Assembly (NCBI GenBank): GCA_001630475.1
Contig: KV419449.1
Location: forward strand, 107,103-171,102
Direction of reading: 5' to 3'
Origin: Sistotremastrum niveocremeum HHB9708
Taxonomy: Eukaryota > Basidiomycota > Agaricomycetes > Sistotremastrales > Sistotremastraceae
DNA length: 64,000 nt
The notes beneath the pieces are model-generated. The model made no database searches. It was given only the letters and a program-made list of their open reading frames with translations, and was not told the origin of the DNA. Of the stretch, positions 36,206 through 46,286 are shown piece by piece. Both the position numbers and the translations under genes were made by a program. How positions within the stretch are numbered: the stretch's first letter is position 1; every line of letters begins with the position of its first letter.

Positions 36206-37017
36206 AATTGGTGACCGACGTAGGGGGACCAAAACCGCAGTTCGACGATCGTCAAGTGGCCTATCCCGCGAAGAATAGAGCATAGACAGGGAAGAACGGG
36301 AGACATACCTGGACTAGAGGACTCTCGAGATTATCGCCTGGCGACGTACTCTTGAGCCTAAAAACCTAGTGCTTATCGCTTGTCGATTCGTATTAACAGG
36401 ACCTCCTGATCCATCCGGATCCCCTGGTGGCGGGTAGCCTCGTTTGCCTTAGCGGTGACGAGGAGCGCGTAGTCCTTAAGTGGCACACTGGCTCTTCGGG
36501 ACGGTGAAGACAAAAGCAATCGGGACTACCACTACACGTTCGTCTCTTTCATTTAACTCGATCAGAAACCCGCCCCTCGTTTTGTCCGTTCTGCTTCTTC
36601 GCAGATCGTGACTTCTCCTTCCGGTGTATTCTGGAGGACATCGAAGACCCTAGCCATTACATCAACGAGGCCGACGCATCTACTGCTCGACTTCGTGCTC
36701 TCCGTTCCCGTCACTCCCTATCCTATCACACCAACGAGACCCTTCGTGATTTCTACGGACACCCACTCGTATTCGCCTCTGAGGATATATTCACTTCCGA
36801 AGAGGACGACGAGGATTTTAATCCTCAAGCTGAGTCTTCTCGTTACACTACTACATCTCCCAGCACCGACGATCCTCCCATAGAAGACGACCCTCTCGTT
36901 CTCTTTCTAACTCGTCGATCTCCCACAACCGACCCTGAAGGCTCCCCTAGCAGTGTTTCCCCTTTAAGTCCTCTCACACCCGCTCCTCCTACTCCTCCCC
37001 CGTCTACTCCAGTATTC
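36030..37017 (+). other. ATG-free leader of the retrotransposon RNA
   Basis: No ATG occurs on the plus strand between the predicted transcription start and the gag ATG at 37018; I read the whole stretch for it. From 36508 the frame of gag is also open with no stop. It encodes an acidic stretch (SEEDDEDFNPQ) followed by a Ser/Pro/Thr-rich one, and a pyrimidine run with CAG at 36591-36604 looks like a 3' splice site. Confidence 0.6.
36209..36226 (+). other. putative primer-binding site
   Basis: TGGTGACCGACGTAGGGG starts three bases after the 5' LTR. The opening TGG fits pairing with the CCA end of a tRNA, but I could not assign the tRNA species. Confidence 0.5.
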
Positions 37018-39246
37018 ATGGCGCAACCTGTCCCTATGCCTGGCACTGGCAATTCGCCGTACCGGCTCTCTTTCAAAGGAGATGCCCGATACCTTCTGGA
37101 CTTCTTCGCTCAATACGAAACGGCCGCCCTAGCAGCTCAATTGAACCAGGAACAGATGTGTCGCAACGTTCTCGTTTACGTGGAACCACTTTTGGACAAG
37201 GAACTATGGCGAAGTCTCCCAGGCTACAACCCTATTCCTCCGATGCAATGGAGCTGGACCCATTATAAGGCCCAGATCCTTGCCGAGTATCCCGCGGCGA
37301 CTTCCCCCCGTTTCACCTTCAACGACCTCGTCTCCGTAGCCCGCCTACAGAATGACCAAGCCATCCGCACCGTCGAAGACGTGGGCAAATATGGACGTCG
37401 CTTCCGTATGATTCTCAACTGGTTGACGACCAACAACCAAAACCCAGGACAACAGGCCGCTACTCTCTTCCTCAAAGGCTTCGATGCGAACGCGCGTGAA
37501 AAGATACAGCTCCTTCTCAAAATCACTTATCCAGCCCGCGACCGAAACTCATACACTGTCGACGAAATCTATAATGCGGCACAGCGGGAATTCGAAAACT
37601 GTCAAGATCACAGTCTATTCGAAGAAGGCAAGCGATCTAGCTTCGACATGGACTGGGGCTTTGGAGGCAATGATGATACTTGGGAAATCCGCCGAGAACC
37701 GACCGCTACGCGAAACGTTCCTCGTGTAGTTCCCAAACCTGAGCCTATGTTTGGAAACGATGCTCTCAAGTCGTTCACTGACGCGATGGCTGCCCAGCTC
37801 CAACAGCAAACCAACGCTATCACTGCCCTCACGGTTGCGCTTACCGCTCAGACTCGTGCTCCTCCTCCATCTATTCCCTATCCTTCTCCCTCCATTCCTT
37901 CTGGCCCTTCGCAACCTCGCGCAACGGCTAGTGCGTATCCTGGATGCGCGTTTTGCGGCCAAACGGGCCACATGGTCCGAAACTGTCCTGTTGTTACTGA
38001 TTATATTAGCCAGGGCAAAGCTAAGCGGACAGCGGACGGTTCTCGTCTGCTGACGCCTGGCGATACACAGATCCCTCCTGGCTTCCGTGGACAGACTCTT
38101 AAGGAGCGTCTCGACATTTGGCTGACCCAGAATCCACAGGCTCGGGTCTCTATGATCACCGAAGTTCCCGAGAAGACAGCTTACTTGATCGAAACACTAC
38201 TCGATCCTACGCCACCGGCTACCGTTCTCTCGCACGTTGCAGGGAGCGATCCCTCTGAAGATGAGTTTGATTTCTCACTTAATCAGATCAATTCGCTCGT
38301 GTTGGAATTACAGGAAAAGCGCCGAAATCCAGGTCGAGCGGCTCGACCTCCTCGAGAAACGACTCCCCACGTGCCTCGACCTCAGGCGGCTCCTCCCATT
38401 CCCGTTCCCATATCACAGCATCAGCCTCGTCTCCCAGATCCCCGTCCATCTCGTCCTTCAATCCCTCCTTCTGTACCCGTCACGCCGTCTCCTCCTAAGC
38501 CCTCCATTGAGCCCTCTTCCACCGAAAAGCCCGTCAAAACACCGAGCGTTACGAAACACTATAAGCACGAAGCCTCTATCGAAGACCCACAGCTCATCAA
38601 TGATTTGGTTGATATGTGCATGGACGGAACCTTATCGCAAAAGATCAATTTGCGTCATCTTCTCGCGGCGAGTAATCCCATACGAAATCGATTCCTAGAT
38701 CTACTAAAGTCCCGACGAGTTGAGGTACCTCTTCCTTCGGCAAATCTACTCGAGAATATGGTATACCATCAGAACCCTGGCATCACGGCCGCCGACAACG
38801 TCCCTCTCCGGGAACTCTTGGTCATGGTTGACGGCCATATCCAAGAATGGGCGGTTCTGGACGAAGGTGCTACAATCTGTGTCATTAGAAAGGACCTCTG
38901 GGAGGAACTACACCTACCTATACAGACAGCCGGACGAACAGGCGTGGAAATGGCCGATGCGACAATGTCCCAGACGGAGGGCATCATCCGAGACTTACCC
39001 ATTTTAATAGGCAATCTTGTAGTCTTTATCCACGCGCAGGTCGTCGAGAAGGCCCCATTTCGTCTTCTATTAGGACGTCCTCTCTATCAGCTCACCTTAG
39101 CGATCCGCGAGGACACTGCCGATGGCGGGATGGACGTTACGTTCCATGATCCCGGCAACCGATCGCATGTTGTGAAGATGCCCACTCGAGAACGAGGCAT
39201 ACCTCGTTCTTCCGGGCATTATGTTGATTTTTCTACGGGAAAGTAG
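37018..39246 (+). CDS. retrotransposon gag-protease polyprotein (ORF1)
   Basis: 742 residues from the first ATG of the leader. Residues 1-200 are the capsid-like gag domain (WSWTHYKAQILAEYP, LFLKGF). A CCHC zinc knuckle lies at about 310 (CAFCGQTGHMVRNC, spacing CX2CX4HX4C). A Pro-rich linker with many Ser/Pro follows (about 440-520). At about 610-700 is a retroviral-type aspartic protease: AVLDEGATICVI, then a flap-like region and LLLGRPL. The active-site triad reads Asp-Glu-Gly instead of the usual Asp-Ser/Thr-Gly. It ends in STGK and a TAG at 39244. The ORF2 frame overlaps it by 19 bases. Confidence 0.85.
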   Translation: MAQPVPMPGTGNSPYRLSFKGDARYLLDFFAQYETAALAAQLNQEQMCRNVLVYVEPLLDKELWRSLPGYNPIPPMQWSWTHYKAQILAEYPAATSPRFTFNDLVSVARLQNDQAIRTVEDVGKYGRRFRMILNWLTTNNQNPGQQAATLFLKGFDANAREKIQLLLKITYPARDRNSYTVDEIYNAAQREFENCQDHSLFEEGKRSSFDMDWGFGGNDDTWEIRREPTATRNVPRVVPKPEPMFGNDALKSFTDAMAAQLQQQTNAITALTVALTAQTRAPPPSIPYPSPSIPSGPSQPRATASAYPGCAFCGQTGHMVRNCPVVTDYISQGKAKRTADGSRLLTPGDTQIPPGFRGQTLKERLDIWLTQNPQARVSMITEVPEKTAYLIETLLDPTPPATVLSHVAGSDPSEDEFDFSLNQINSLVLELQEKRRNPGRAARPPRETTPHVPRPQAAPPIPVPISQHQPRLPDPRPSRPSIPPSVPVTPSPPKPSIEPSSTEKPVKTPSVTKHYKHEASIEDPQLINDLVDMCMDGTLSQKINLRHLLAASNPIRNRFLDLLKSRRVEVPLPSANLLENMVYHQNPGITAADNVPLRELLVMVDGHIQEWAVLDEGATICVIRKDLWEELHLPIQTAGRTGVEMADATMSQTEGIIRDLPILIGNLVVFIHAQVVEKAPFRLLLGRPLYQLTLAIREDTADGGMDVTFHDPGNRSHVVKMPTRERGIPRSSGHYVDFSTGK

Positions 39247-42200
39247 AGCCCTTTGGTGAGCCTCTGCTTTCCGGTCCTCTCAGCTCGCCTCTCGCATTGT
39301 CTCTAGATACCCCGGCATCGGCCAATATGACTCTCCTTTCGCTGGATACCCCTCTCATTCCTCACAACGTGCCAAATCCAAAAACATTGCTCGATCCTCT
39401 CCTTACGGACGACTCATACCCTATTAAATCCCAAAAACATTCTTTCTCTTCACTTTTCCATTTCTCCCACTTCACTCCTTCCCAATTCGCTTCACTGTTT
39501 CCATTCGTCACTTCTCGTTCCAAACAATTCTACAAACCAGCAGCTCGGAAAGTTCATCCGGTTGCTACCACGCTCCCTCCCCAATTTCGTATAAACCGTC
39601 GTATACCCGTGGACCCGAATCTCACGCTCCCCTCGATACCCCAAGTCCCTCCAAAGTTCACACCAGGCACGCGTCTGACGCAGGAACGTTATGATGCCCT
39701 GGACTTAGACCCTGCTAAGTTCCTTTTACCTGCTGAAATAGACCTTCTCGCTTACGTGCTCAAAGCGAACGAAGAAGCTCTCGCCTGGGACGAAAGCATG
39801 AAAGGAGCCTTTAAGGCCTCCTATTTCGATCCCGTCACCATCCCTGTCGTCGAACATGTGCCCTGGGCCCATCGCAATATGCCTATACCCCCTGGCGTGC
39901 TCGACGAAGTTATGCGAATTATCAGAGACAAAATCCAGACCGGCATCTACGAGCCGTCATCATCCTCATATCGATCTCGTTACTTCTGTGTTCTCAAGAA
40001 AGATGGCAAATCTCTCCGCATCGTACACGATCTCCAACCGCTTAACGCTGTCACTATCAAGAACGCTGGCGTACCCCCCTTTATGGACGAAATTGTCGAA
40101 GAGTTTGCAGGGCGATCCTGCTACTGCTCTCTAGATCTCTTCGTTGGATACGATCATCGTGCCCTCGATGTCGACTCTCGTGATCTCACCACCTTCCAGA
40201 CCCCTCTCGGACCAATGCGACTTACGGCTATTCCGATGGGCTGGACGAATTCGGTGGTAATCTTTCACGGTGATGTCACGTTCATTCTTCAAGACGAGAT
40301 CCCGGATAACGTGCGTTCGTTCATAGACGATGTCTTCCTCAAAGCTCCGCGCACACGCTACGAGTTACCGGACGGGACGTACGAAATGTCGCAGGTCGTA
40401 CTCGGCTGCAGACGGTTTATTGTGGAAGTCGTCCTGATCCTCAACCGCGTCATGCACTACATTAAATGTGCCGGCGGCACCTTCTCAGCTAAGAAGCTCA
40501 TCCTTTGTCAACCCACATGTCATATTTTTAATTCACTCTGCACGTATGAAGGTCGTCTTGCGGATCCGCTCGTCCTTGACAAAATCGTAAAATGGCCCCC
40601 ATGCGAGAATCTGCATCAGATTCGAGCATTCCTAGGCACCTGCGGAGTCGTTAGGACCTGGATCAAGGGTTTTGCATCGCTCGCACGACCCCTGACCGAT
40701 CTTGTAAAGAAAGACACCGAGTTCCACTGGGAACAGCCTCAGCAGCAGGCCATGGATCTATTGAAGACCGCTATCGCAACTTCGCCGTGCTTACGGCCGA
40801 TCAGCTACGTGTCGACTCACCCTGTTATCCTCGCTATTGACACGTCGAACATAGCCATCGGATACATTCTGTGCCAGAACGACGATGCTGGCAAACGACG
40901 CATAGCGCGTTTCGGTTCCATCACGCTCAACGAGCGGGAGTCTCGCTATTCCCAAGCCAAACTCGAGCTCTACGGCGTCTACCGAGCCCTCCATGCCTGC
41001 CGACAAGCCCTCTTCCGTGTCCCCCATCTCATTCTCGAAGTCGATGCCAGTTACATCAAAGGCATGATCAATAATCCCGACGTCATTCCTTCAGCTGCTC
41101 TCAATCGATGGATTGCTGCAATTCGACTCTTCGACTTCGAGCTCCGGCACGTACCGGCTCCCTCTCATGTGGCCGTCGACGGCCTTTCTCGTCGAGTCTC
41201 ATCCCCAGAAGATGTCATCGAAACCACAGCTGAGCAAGCCGAAGAGTGGTTAGATCGGCATCTGAATCTCATGCTCCTTATCGACACTCGTCTTCAGATT
41301 CCTTCGCTCTTCACGACCTCGCAGTCCACTCCAATAATTCCCACTCCCCCTTCCATTCTAGCCCGCTTCGCACGATTGGACTTGATACGAACGTATTTGC
41401 GCTCCTCGGTCTTCCCTCAGTTTGGATCAGAAGCTGAGAGAAAGGGTTTCATCCGGGAGTGTGGGAGTTATTTTATCTTAGATGATAAGTTGTTTCGTCG
41501 TGATCGTCAAGGACGTTGTCAGCTTTGCATTGAACTATCTGATCGCTCACGACTCCTTTCAGATGCACACGAGTCCATGGGCCTTCGTGGTGTTTACGCC
41601 GTACGAATGAACTTGCTCACGCGAGTTTGGTGGCCCGGACTCCAAGACGACGTCGTCTGGTGGCTTAAAAGCTGCCTACAGTGCCAACAACGGCAATTCA
41701 CTACCGTCGTAACTCCTCCTCGCATCGCTCGCCCCATGCGGCTGTTCTTTAAGGCCTACGTCGATACCATGTTCATGCCCCCTTCCAACAACTTTCGTTA
41801 TATTGTCCAAGCCCGCGACTCCCTCACCTCCTATGTCGAATATCGAGCCCTACGACAGGAAACCGCCCAGACCTTAGCCGCATTTTTATTGGAGAACATA
41901 TTGTGTCGATGGGGCAGTGTTATGGAGATCGTTACGGACAACGGTGCCGCTATTAAAGCTGCGCTGCAGTTCCTTGCAGCTAAGTTCCCTATTAATCACA
42001 TTACCATCTCGCCGTACCACTCACAGTCAAACGGAGCTGTAGAACGGACTCATCGCGACGTACGCGAGTCTATTCTCAAGATCTGCGGGGATAACATCAA
42101 GCAATGGCCGATTATTCTCCACCACGTCATGTGGGCAGATCGGACGACTACTCGGAAAGCTACGGGGCACTCTCCTTACTACATGGTACACGGAATCGAG

Positions 42201-42737
42201 CCCCTGATGCCGTTTGACATATCCGAAGCTACGTACCTCGTACCTGACATCACACAGCCGCTCTCTCAGAAGTCCCTTATAGAACTTCGCACGCAACAGC
42301 TCCTGCATCGTCAAGCCGACCTCGATCAGGCTCAGGAGCAGATCGCCGAGAGACGTCGCCAAGCTGCGGCTCAGTACGAGAAACGTCTTCACGCGGTCAT
42401 TCAAGACTTCGATTTCCCGCCACGGTCTCTGGTATTGGTTAGGAACGTGACCATCGACTCAGATATATCTCGAAAGTACGCTAAACGCTACAACGGGCCG
42501 TACATTGTGGTCAAACGGTGGCCGCACGGTTCCTACACCCTCGCCGAACTAGATGGCACCATCTCACGCCTCAGGTTCTCCGCCAACCGGCTCGTCCCCT
42601 ATCACTCGCGCAGTCCAGTCCCCATCCCCGAGATAGAGTTTGACGAAGAAGAACATAAGTCGAAGGATCGGATGGAAGACATCGACGGGATGCATCTGCC
42701 CGGGGACGGTCAGGATTTAAGTGGCGAGGGGATGTAG
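39228..42737 (+). CDS. retrotransposon pol: reverse transcriptase, RNase H, integrase (ORF2)
   Basis: Frame is open from 39228 to the TAG at 42735, -1 relative to ORF1. The first ATG in it is 39324, so it is probably reached by frameshifting from ORF1. Numbering from 39297: reverse transcriptase about 195-470, with the catalytic FIDD near 342; RNase H about 505-630 (AIDTSN, LELYG, VAVDGLSR); integrase with a zinc-binding region about 755-800 (HESMGLRG ... CLQCQQ) and the catalytic Asp-Asp-Glu core in YVDTMF, VTDNG and GAVERTH (about 823, 882, 917). The second His of the HHCC zinc finger is Leu. The stop codon falls inside the 3' LTR. Confidence 0.88.
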   Translation, partial: FFYGKVEPFGEPLLSGPLSSPLALSLDTPASANMTLLSLDTPLIPHNVPNPKTLLDPLLTDDSYPIKSQKHSFSSLFHFSHFTPSQFASLFPFVTSRSKQFYKPAARKVHPVATTLPPQFRINRRIPVDPNLTLPSIPQVPPKFTPGTRLTQERYDALDLDPAKFLLPAEIDLLAYVLKANEEALAWDESMKGAFKASYFDPVTIPVVEHVPWAHRNMPIPPGVLDEVMRIIRDKIQTGIYEPSSSSYRSRYFCVLKKDGKSLRIVHDLQPLNAVTIKNAGVPPFMDEIVEEFAGRSCYCSLDLFVGYDHRALDVDSRDLTTFQTPLGPMRLTAIPMGWTNSVVIFHGDVTFILQDEIPDNVRSFIDDVFLKAPRTRYELPDGTYEMSQVVLGCRRFIVEVVLILNRVMHYIKCAGGTFSAKKLILCQPTCHIFNSLCTYEGRLADPLVLDKIVKWPPCENLHQIRAFLGTCGVVRTWIKGFASLARPLTDLVKKDTEFHWEQPQQQAMDLLKTAIATSPCLRPISYVSTHPVILAIDTSNIAIGYILCQNDDAGKRRIARFGSITLNERESRYSQAKLELYGVYRALHACRQALFRVPHLILEVDASYIKGMINNPDVIPSAALNRWIAAIRLFDFELRHVPAPSHVAVDGLSRRVSSPEDVIETTAEQAEEWLDRHLNLMLLIDTRLQIPSLFTTSQSTPIIPTPPSILARFARLDLIRTYLRSSVFPQFGSEAERKGFIRECGSYFILDDKLFRRDRQGRCQLCIELSDRSRLLSDAHESMGLRGVYAVRMNLLTRVWWPGLQDDVVWWLKSCLQCQQRQFTTVVTPPRIARPMRLFFKAYVDTMFMPPSNNFRYIVQARDSLTSYVEYRALRQETAQTLAAFLLENILCRWGSVMEIVTDNGAAIKAALQFLAAKFPINHITISPYHSQSNGAVERTHRDVRESILKICGDNIKQWPIILHHVMWADRTTTRKATGHSPYYMVHGIEPLMPFDISEATYLVPDITQPLSQKSLIELRTQQLLHRQADLDQAQEQIAERRRQAAAQYEKRLHAVIQDFDFPPRSLVLVRNVTIDSDISRKYAKRYNGPYIVVKRWPHGSYTLAELDGTISRLRFSANRLVPYHSRSPVPIPEIEFDEEEHKSKDRMEDIDGMHLPGDGQDLSGEGM
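39237..39243 (+). promoter_or_regulatory. candidate -1 ribosomal frameshift site
   Basis: GGGAAAG is read in ORF1 as G GGA AAG, the X XXY YYZ form of a -1 slippery heptamer. It sits right before the ORF1 stop (TAG, 39244-39246). A -1 slip moves ribosomes into the ORF2 frame, which is open from 39228. Downstream structure was not tested; I only note GC-rich sequence after the stop. Confidence 0.6.
42721..42732 (+). other. polypurine tract
   Basis: GTGGCGAGGGGA, ending directly at the 3' LTR start. It is short and has a T and a C, but is in the right place for plus-strand priming. It lies inside the last codons of pol. Confidence 0.5.
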
Positions 42738-43493
42738 CGTTGGATATGAGTCTGGATGTCAATGCTGAGTGTTTTGGAATATCATGTATTTGCTGGCATG
42801 TCTAAAAGTGTGATCGAGTGAACTACGGAACGCACACCAAAGTCGAAACGCTAAGTTAAAGCAAGGCTACGGAAGCCTCACGATTACGTCACCACGCGCG
42901 TCTATTCTCAACGCAATCACGTTCAGTCCTGCCATCACCTGCTATACGTCGTCTCGCACTCTCGGGCCTGTCTGCGACCTCCTTCCACCAATCATCTCGT
43001 CATTACTTCACTCTTACCTCCATCGCCATCGGTCTAGAAAATCTCAAAAGGCCTCGTGTTCATGCAGGCGAAAGGAATCCAGGCGTACCGAGCCAGCCGG
43101 CGCGGCAGCAACTCCTACACGCTGGGACAACGAGGCTGGTTGTTGGGAAATATCGCGAGGACTACAGAGGTTGCTAAGGAATTGGATAGGAATTGGAGAG
43201 GAATGGGAAACGAGGCTGTAGAGAATGCGAGGCATGACACACATCGTACGCTCGATTGTGTTTCAAGTGCGGGTCTGATTTTGTATATAAAGGCAAGCTA
43301 TCGAGCTATCTAGGCTATCATATCATCGTATCCCCCATTGTACGCTATCCATACGCTCCCACAATCCATCCTTCATTTACGCTTCAACCTCGTTCCTCGC
43401 GCGATCCGTCCATCTTGCATTCCTCGACTCAACCGGTCTCAGTTCCCCTCCTTTCGACTCTAGTCTCATCCTATTCGACTTAGGGTCCTTACA
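42733..43493 (+). repeat. 3' LTR (761 bp)
   Basis: Same as the 5' LTR, including TATA box and internal frames. It starts TGTAG; the pol stop codon uses its bases 3-5. It ends TTACA, followed by the duplicated ATACC. Confidence 0.92.
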
Positions 43494-43498
43494 ATACC
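43494..43498. repeat. target-site duplication, right copy
   Basis: ATACC directly after the 3' LTR, matching 35440-35444. Removing the element and one copy would join the codons of a conserved SGNH-family stretch. Confidence 0.88.
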
Positions 43499-45091
43499 CG
43501 TCTACGCCGTGTCATACGCAAAGCCCTCTCCGGACAAGCGATTAAGATCGGCATTCTTGGAGGATCAGTTTCGGTTGGGCACAGCGTCGATAACCCGGGA
43601 GATAAGTGGCAAGCTATCTATGCTCAGTGGTGGAGAGACACCTTCTTTCAAGACGAATATCTACACGCTCATTCGGCCGAAGACGAACAGGAAGGATTAG
43701 CGGACGAAGTCGTAGAATGGGTGCAGCTCGTGGACGGATCGATGGCGGATACGCAGAGTGACTATCTCCAGTCTTGTTACCTGGAACATATAGACGAAGA
43801 CGTGGATCTTGTATTGGTAGAACTGGGGATAAACGATATCAGGTGAGTCCCTCCACATCGGCCGATGAACTCGTTTTCAATCATAAGCACAGGCGCGCCG
43901 AACTCACCACGGCTTTCGAGTACCTATTGCGCTCCCTCCTTGTCCTTCCAAAGAATCCTGCAATCATCAATCTTCAAGCGATGAGTTTACACCCGTCGGA
44001 GATGGCACCAGGAGGCGATCCGGAACTGGCAACCGCCATGTATTATGACGTGCCTTCAGTCAAGTGAGTGCAAACCTTCGTAGAGCGTCTCGGTATGCTT
44101 ACGTGCCTTGTTCTAGTATCCGGAACGTACTCCTTCCTCACCTCCTTCAACATCCAGAACTCGAGTCGGAGCTAACGCGACATTGGTTTTCTCACACCGA
44201 CGAGAAGGGCCGCGTAGATCTCAAACATCTGAATGCGCAGGGGCACAGATCCATGGCCGAGATGCTTATCTCTATGAGTCAGAGAATATTGTGCGATGAA
44301 TTGAAGAAGACGAATGCAGGTCTGCAAGAGGAGTGGAAGTCAAGTGACAAGAATATTCCTGGGAATGAAGTTCTTGAATATTTACCGAGGGTGAGTGGTG
44401 TGAATCCGTTTATTCTCTTCTTATGAATGGACATGTCGACTTTCTATCCAGCTTCGGATGTCACAGCCGTACGATAATCATAGTCATGTCGAGCCAACGA
44501 AACCGGTGTGCATGTCCGTAACGTCGAAAAACCATCCGCTTGTTCCTGCAACAATGAAAGGATGGTATGTCCTGCTTTCATCCGTCTCTCGATCCTTCTT
44601 GATAGCGCCATAGGGAAAAATGGAAGGCTACACAATCGGCGATATATTATCGCTCAACGGAGCCAGGGTCAACAATCTCTTTCCAAATCAAAGTTGGGCC
44701 TCTAGGCAGAGCACGCGTGACATATTGGAGGAGTATGAGTGCCTTGGGGAGCGTATGGTGCTGGGTCGAAGTTGAGGGTACCGAGGATTCTTACCACGTG
44801 TTCGGTAAGCGATTAGATGGGTACTGGGATCATAAAGATTTGTACGTGAACTCATTCTGACACTTGCGTATCATCGCTGATGCGACTCCTCAAGACATGC
44901 CGGAACGTACATGTAAGTGTCCTCTACGTGAGGTTGCACGATACTCATTCGATGATTGTAGGACCGATTCGGTAGCGGAAAATATTCCGCCAGGCTCTCA
45001 TAACTTGACTTGTCGGGTACTCGGACGTGATGAAGGCTCTTCCCCTGAGAAAGGGGCAGAGTTCCGAATCATCGCAGTTGATTCGGCTTAG

Positions 45092-46286
45092 ATCAACCTT
45101 GCCAGCAAGTGCTCCTCGAAACCGATTTACCGGAAGGATCTGACCGTAGGCGCTAAGGATGCGTTGTACCAATGTGATTCTAAGCACCAGGGCCATTTCC
45201 TACTTCCATGGCGAGACTGCGGATGGTTTCGACCTGGATAGTAAGCTTCTGTAATATTAGTAACTAATAGTCCTTTTGTATCTCTCGCGCTTCGGCCTGT
45301 ACCAATATCGAAGCGCTTTGCGGAGCACCCACTGTGCACGTACTCCGGACAGTTTTTTGCAGTAGCAGCTCACCTGAGGAATATAAACCCATGATAGTGT
45401 TTTGAAGAAGGGTGCACCGCTTCCGGCTGACGGTAGCCGATACCTGACCGAGTCGCCAAATCTAGGAACGCCGATTGCCGAAACCACGCTACTCTCTGCG
45501 TGGGCAAGTTTCTCTTCATGATGGGCGGCATCTTGGATGGCCCTGGAATAATAACCCTGATAGCCCTGACTGGACCTGGCTCCGCCTGACACCACCCGAA
45601 CCGCCATGGGTCATGCCAATCAAGAATGAATCGCATCGGAACGCTCATTGAGCCTCTGAAGGCTGAAGCTGAGATAATATCCGTTGCGTGTCTGTTGCTC
45701 ATGAGTGGAAGGTTCAACATTGCTAAGAAATTCCATCAGAAAGAAACCATCATCCCACGCCACTCCGCGCTCTGTGCGCTCTGTGCGCACCGCTCATGGT
45801 TGCCGTTCCTTTTGTTTACCCCGCTTGCATGAGGCTGGAGCTCGATGAGGAAGCAGGTATACTTCCGCTTTCCATGAGACGCTGGGTCAGTAATCTCTTG
45901 CCATTCGTGCCTTGGCGGTTGGCCCTTCTTCTAAGACCGCGCGTTCCATCTGGCCACAATCTTTCTCTTCAGTAAACTGTCAGATTTCGAACGACCTGCT
46001 TTGGATCTGTCCGACCCCTGCGGTATCATCTAGAGATCGGTTGAGGAAATAGTTGACATGGTACATGTAAGGTCATCATGATCCCAGAATTCCCGCACAA
46101 GAGTAAAGCGGACCGCAACTCCGAGCCCCATTTTCAGATATTAACATAACGACACGGTTACATACTCCGATGCACACCAAACATTTCATAAGTTGAGAAG
46201 AAAGGCACTGCACTACCCAATCCGCTGATCTGCATGAAACATCACGACCCAAAGAAGGGTCAAAAGGTTTTCCTCTCGCCTTCACC
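45092..46286. other. intergenic between SGNH copies C and D
   Basis: Frames on the minus strand at 45257-45720 overlap each other and carry no domain. No repeat or RNA gene recognised. The last part is the promoter of copy D. Confidence 0.4.

Larger units (their letters stand above)
35445..43493 (+). mobile_element. Ty3/Gypsy-like LTR retrotransposon, full length
   Basis: An 8,049-bp element made of 5' LTR, primer-binding site, leader, gag-protease frame, reverse transcriptase-RNase H-integrase frame, purine tract and 3' LTR. The order protease, RT, RNase H, integrase places it in Ty3/Gypsy (Metaviridae). Both LTRs look the same, the coding frames are open, and there is a perfect 5-bp target duplication, so the insertion is young and may be competent for movement. 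No chromodomain was seen at the C-terminus of the integrase. It disrupts SGNH copy C in the sense direction. Confidence 0.93.
35088..45091 (+). pseudogene. SGNH-hydrolase-like copy C, split by an LTR retrotransposon
   Basis: Third paralogue. Exon 1 (35088 to about 35343) encodes a membrane helix and the Cys motif before CRKWG. Exon 2 starts at about 35399 and is cut at 35444 inside the family's conserved ARSRAYEGAN stretch. The coding sequence resumes at 43499 directly after the element and its target duplication. Downstream the family landmarks are present: GILGGSVSVGHSV, WQAIYAQWWRDTFF, VLVELGINDI (block III is an exact Gly-x-Asn-Asp here), DLKHLNAQGHRSMAEMLIS, GSTISFQIKVGPLGRARV, and the ending FRIIAVDSA at 45089-45091. 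No other stop or frame break was seen, so it looks like a recently inactivated gene. Element and gene point the same way. Confidence 0.8.

Noticed and set aside
45257-45720. Overlapping minus frames between SGNH copies C and D
   Set aside because: No domain, start context or splice support; composition like random open frames.
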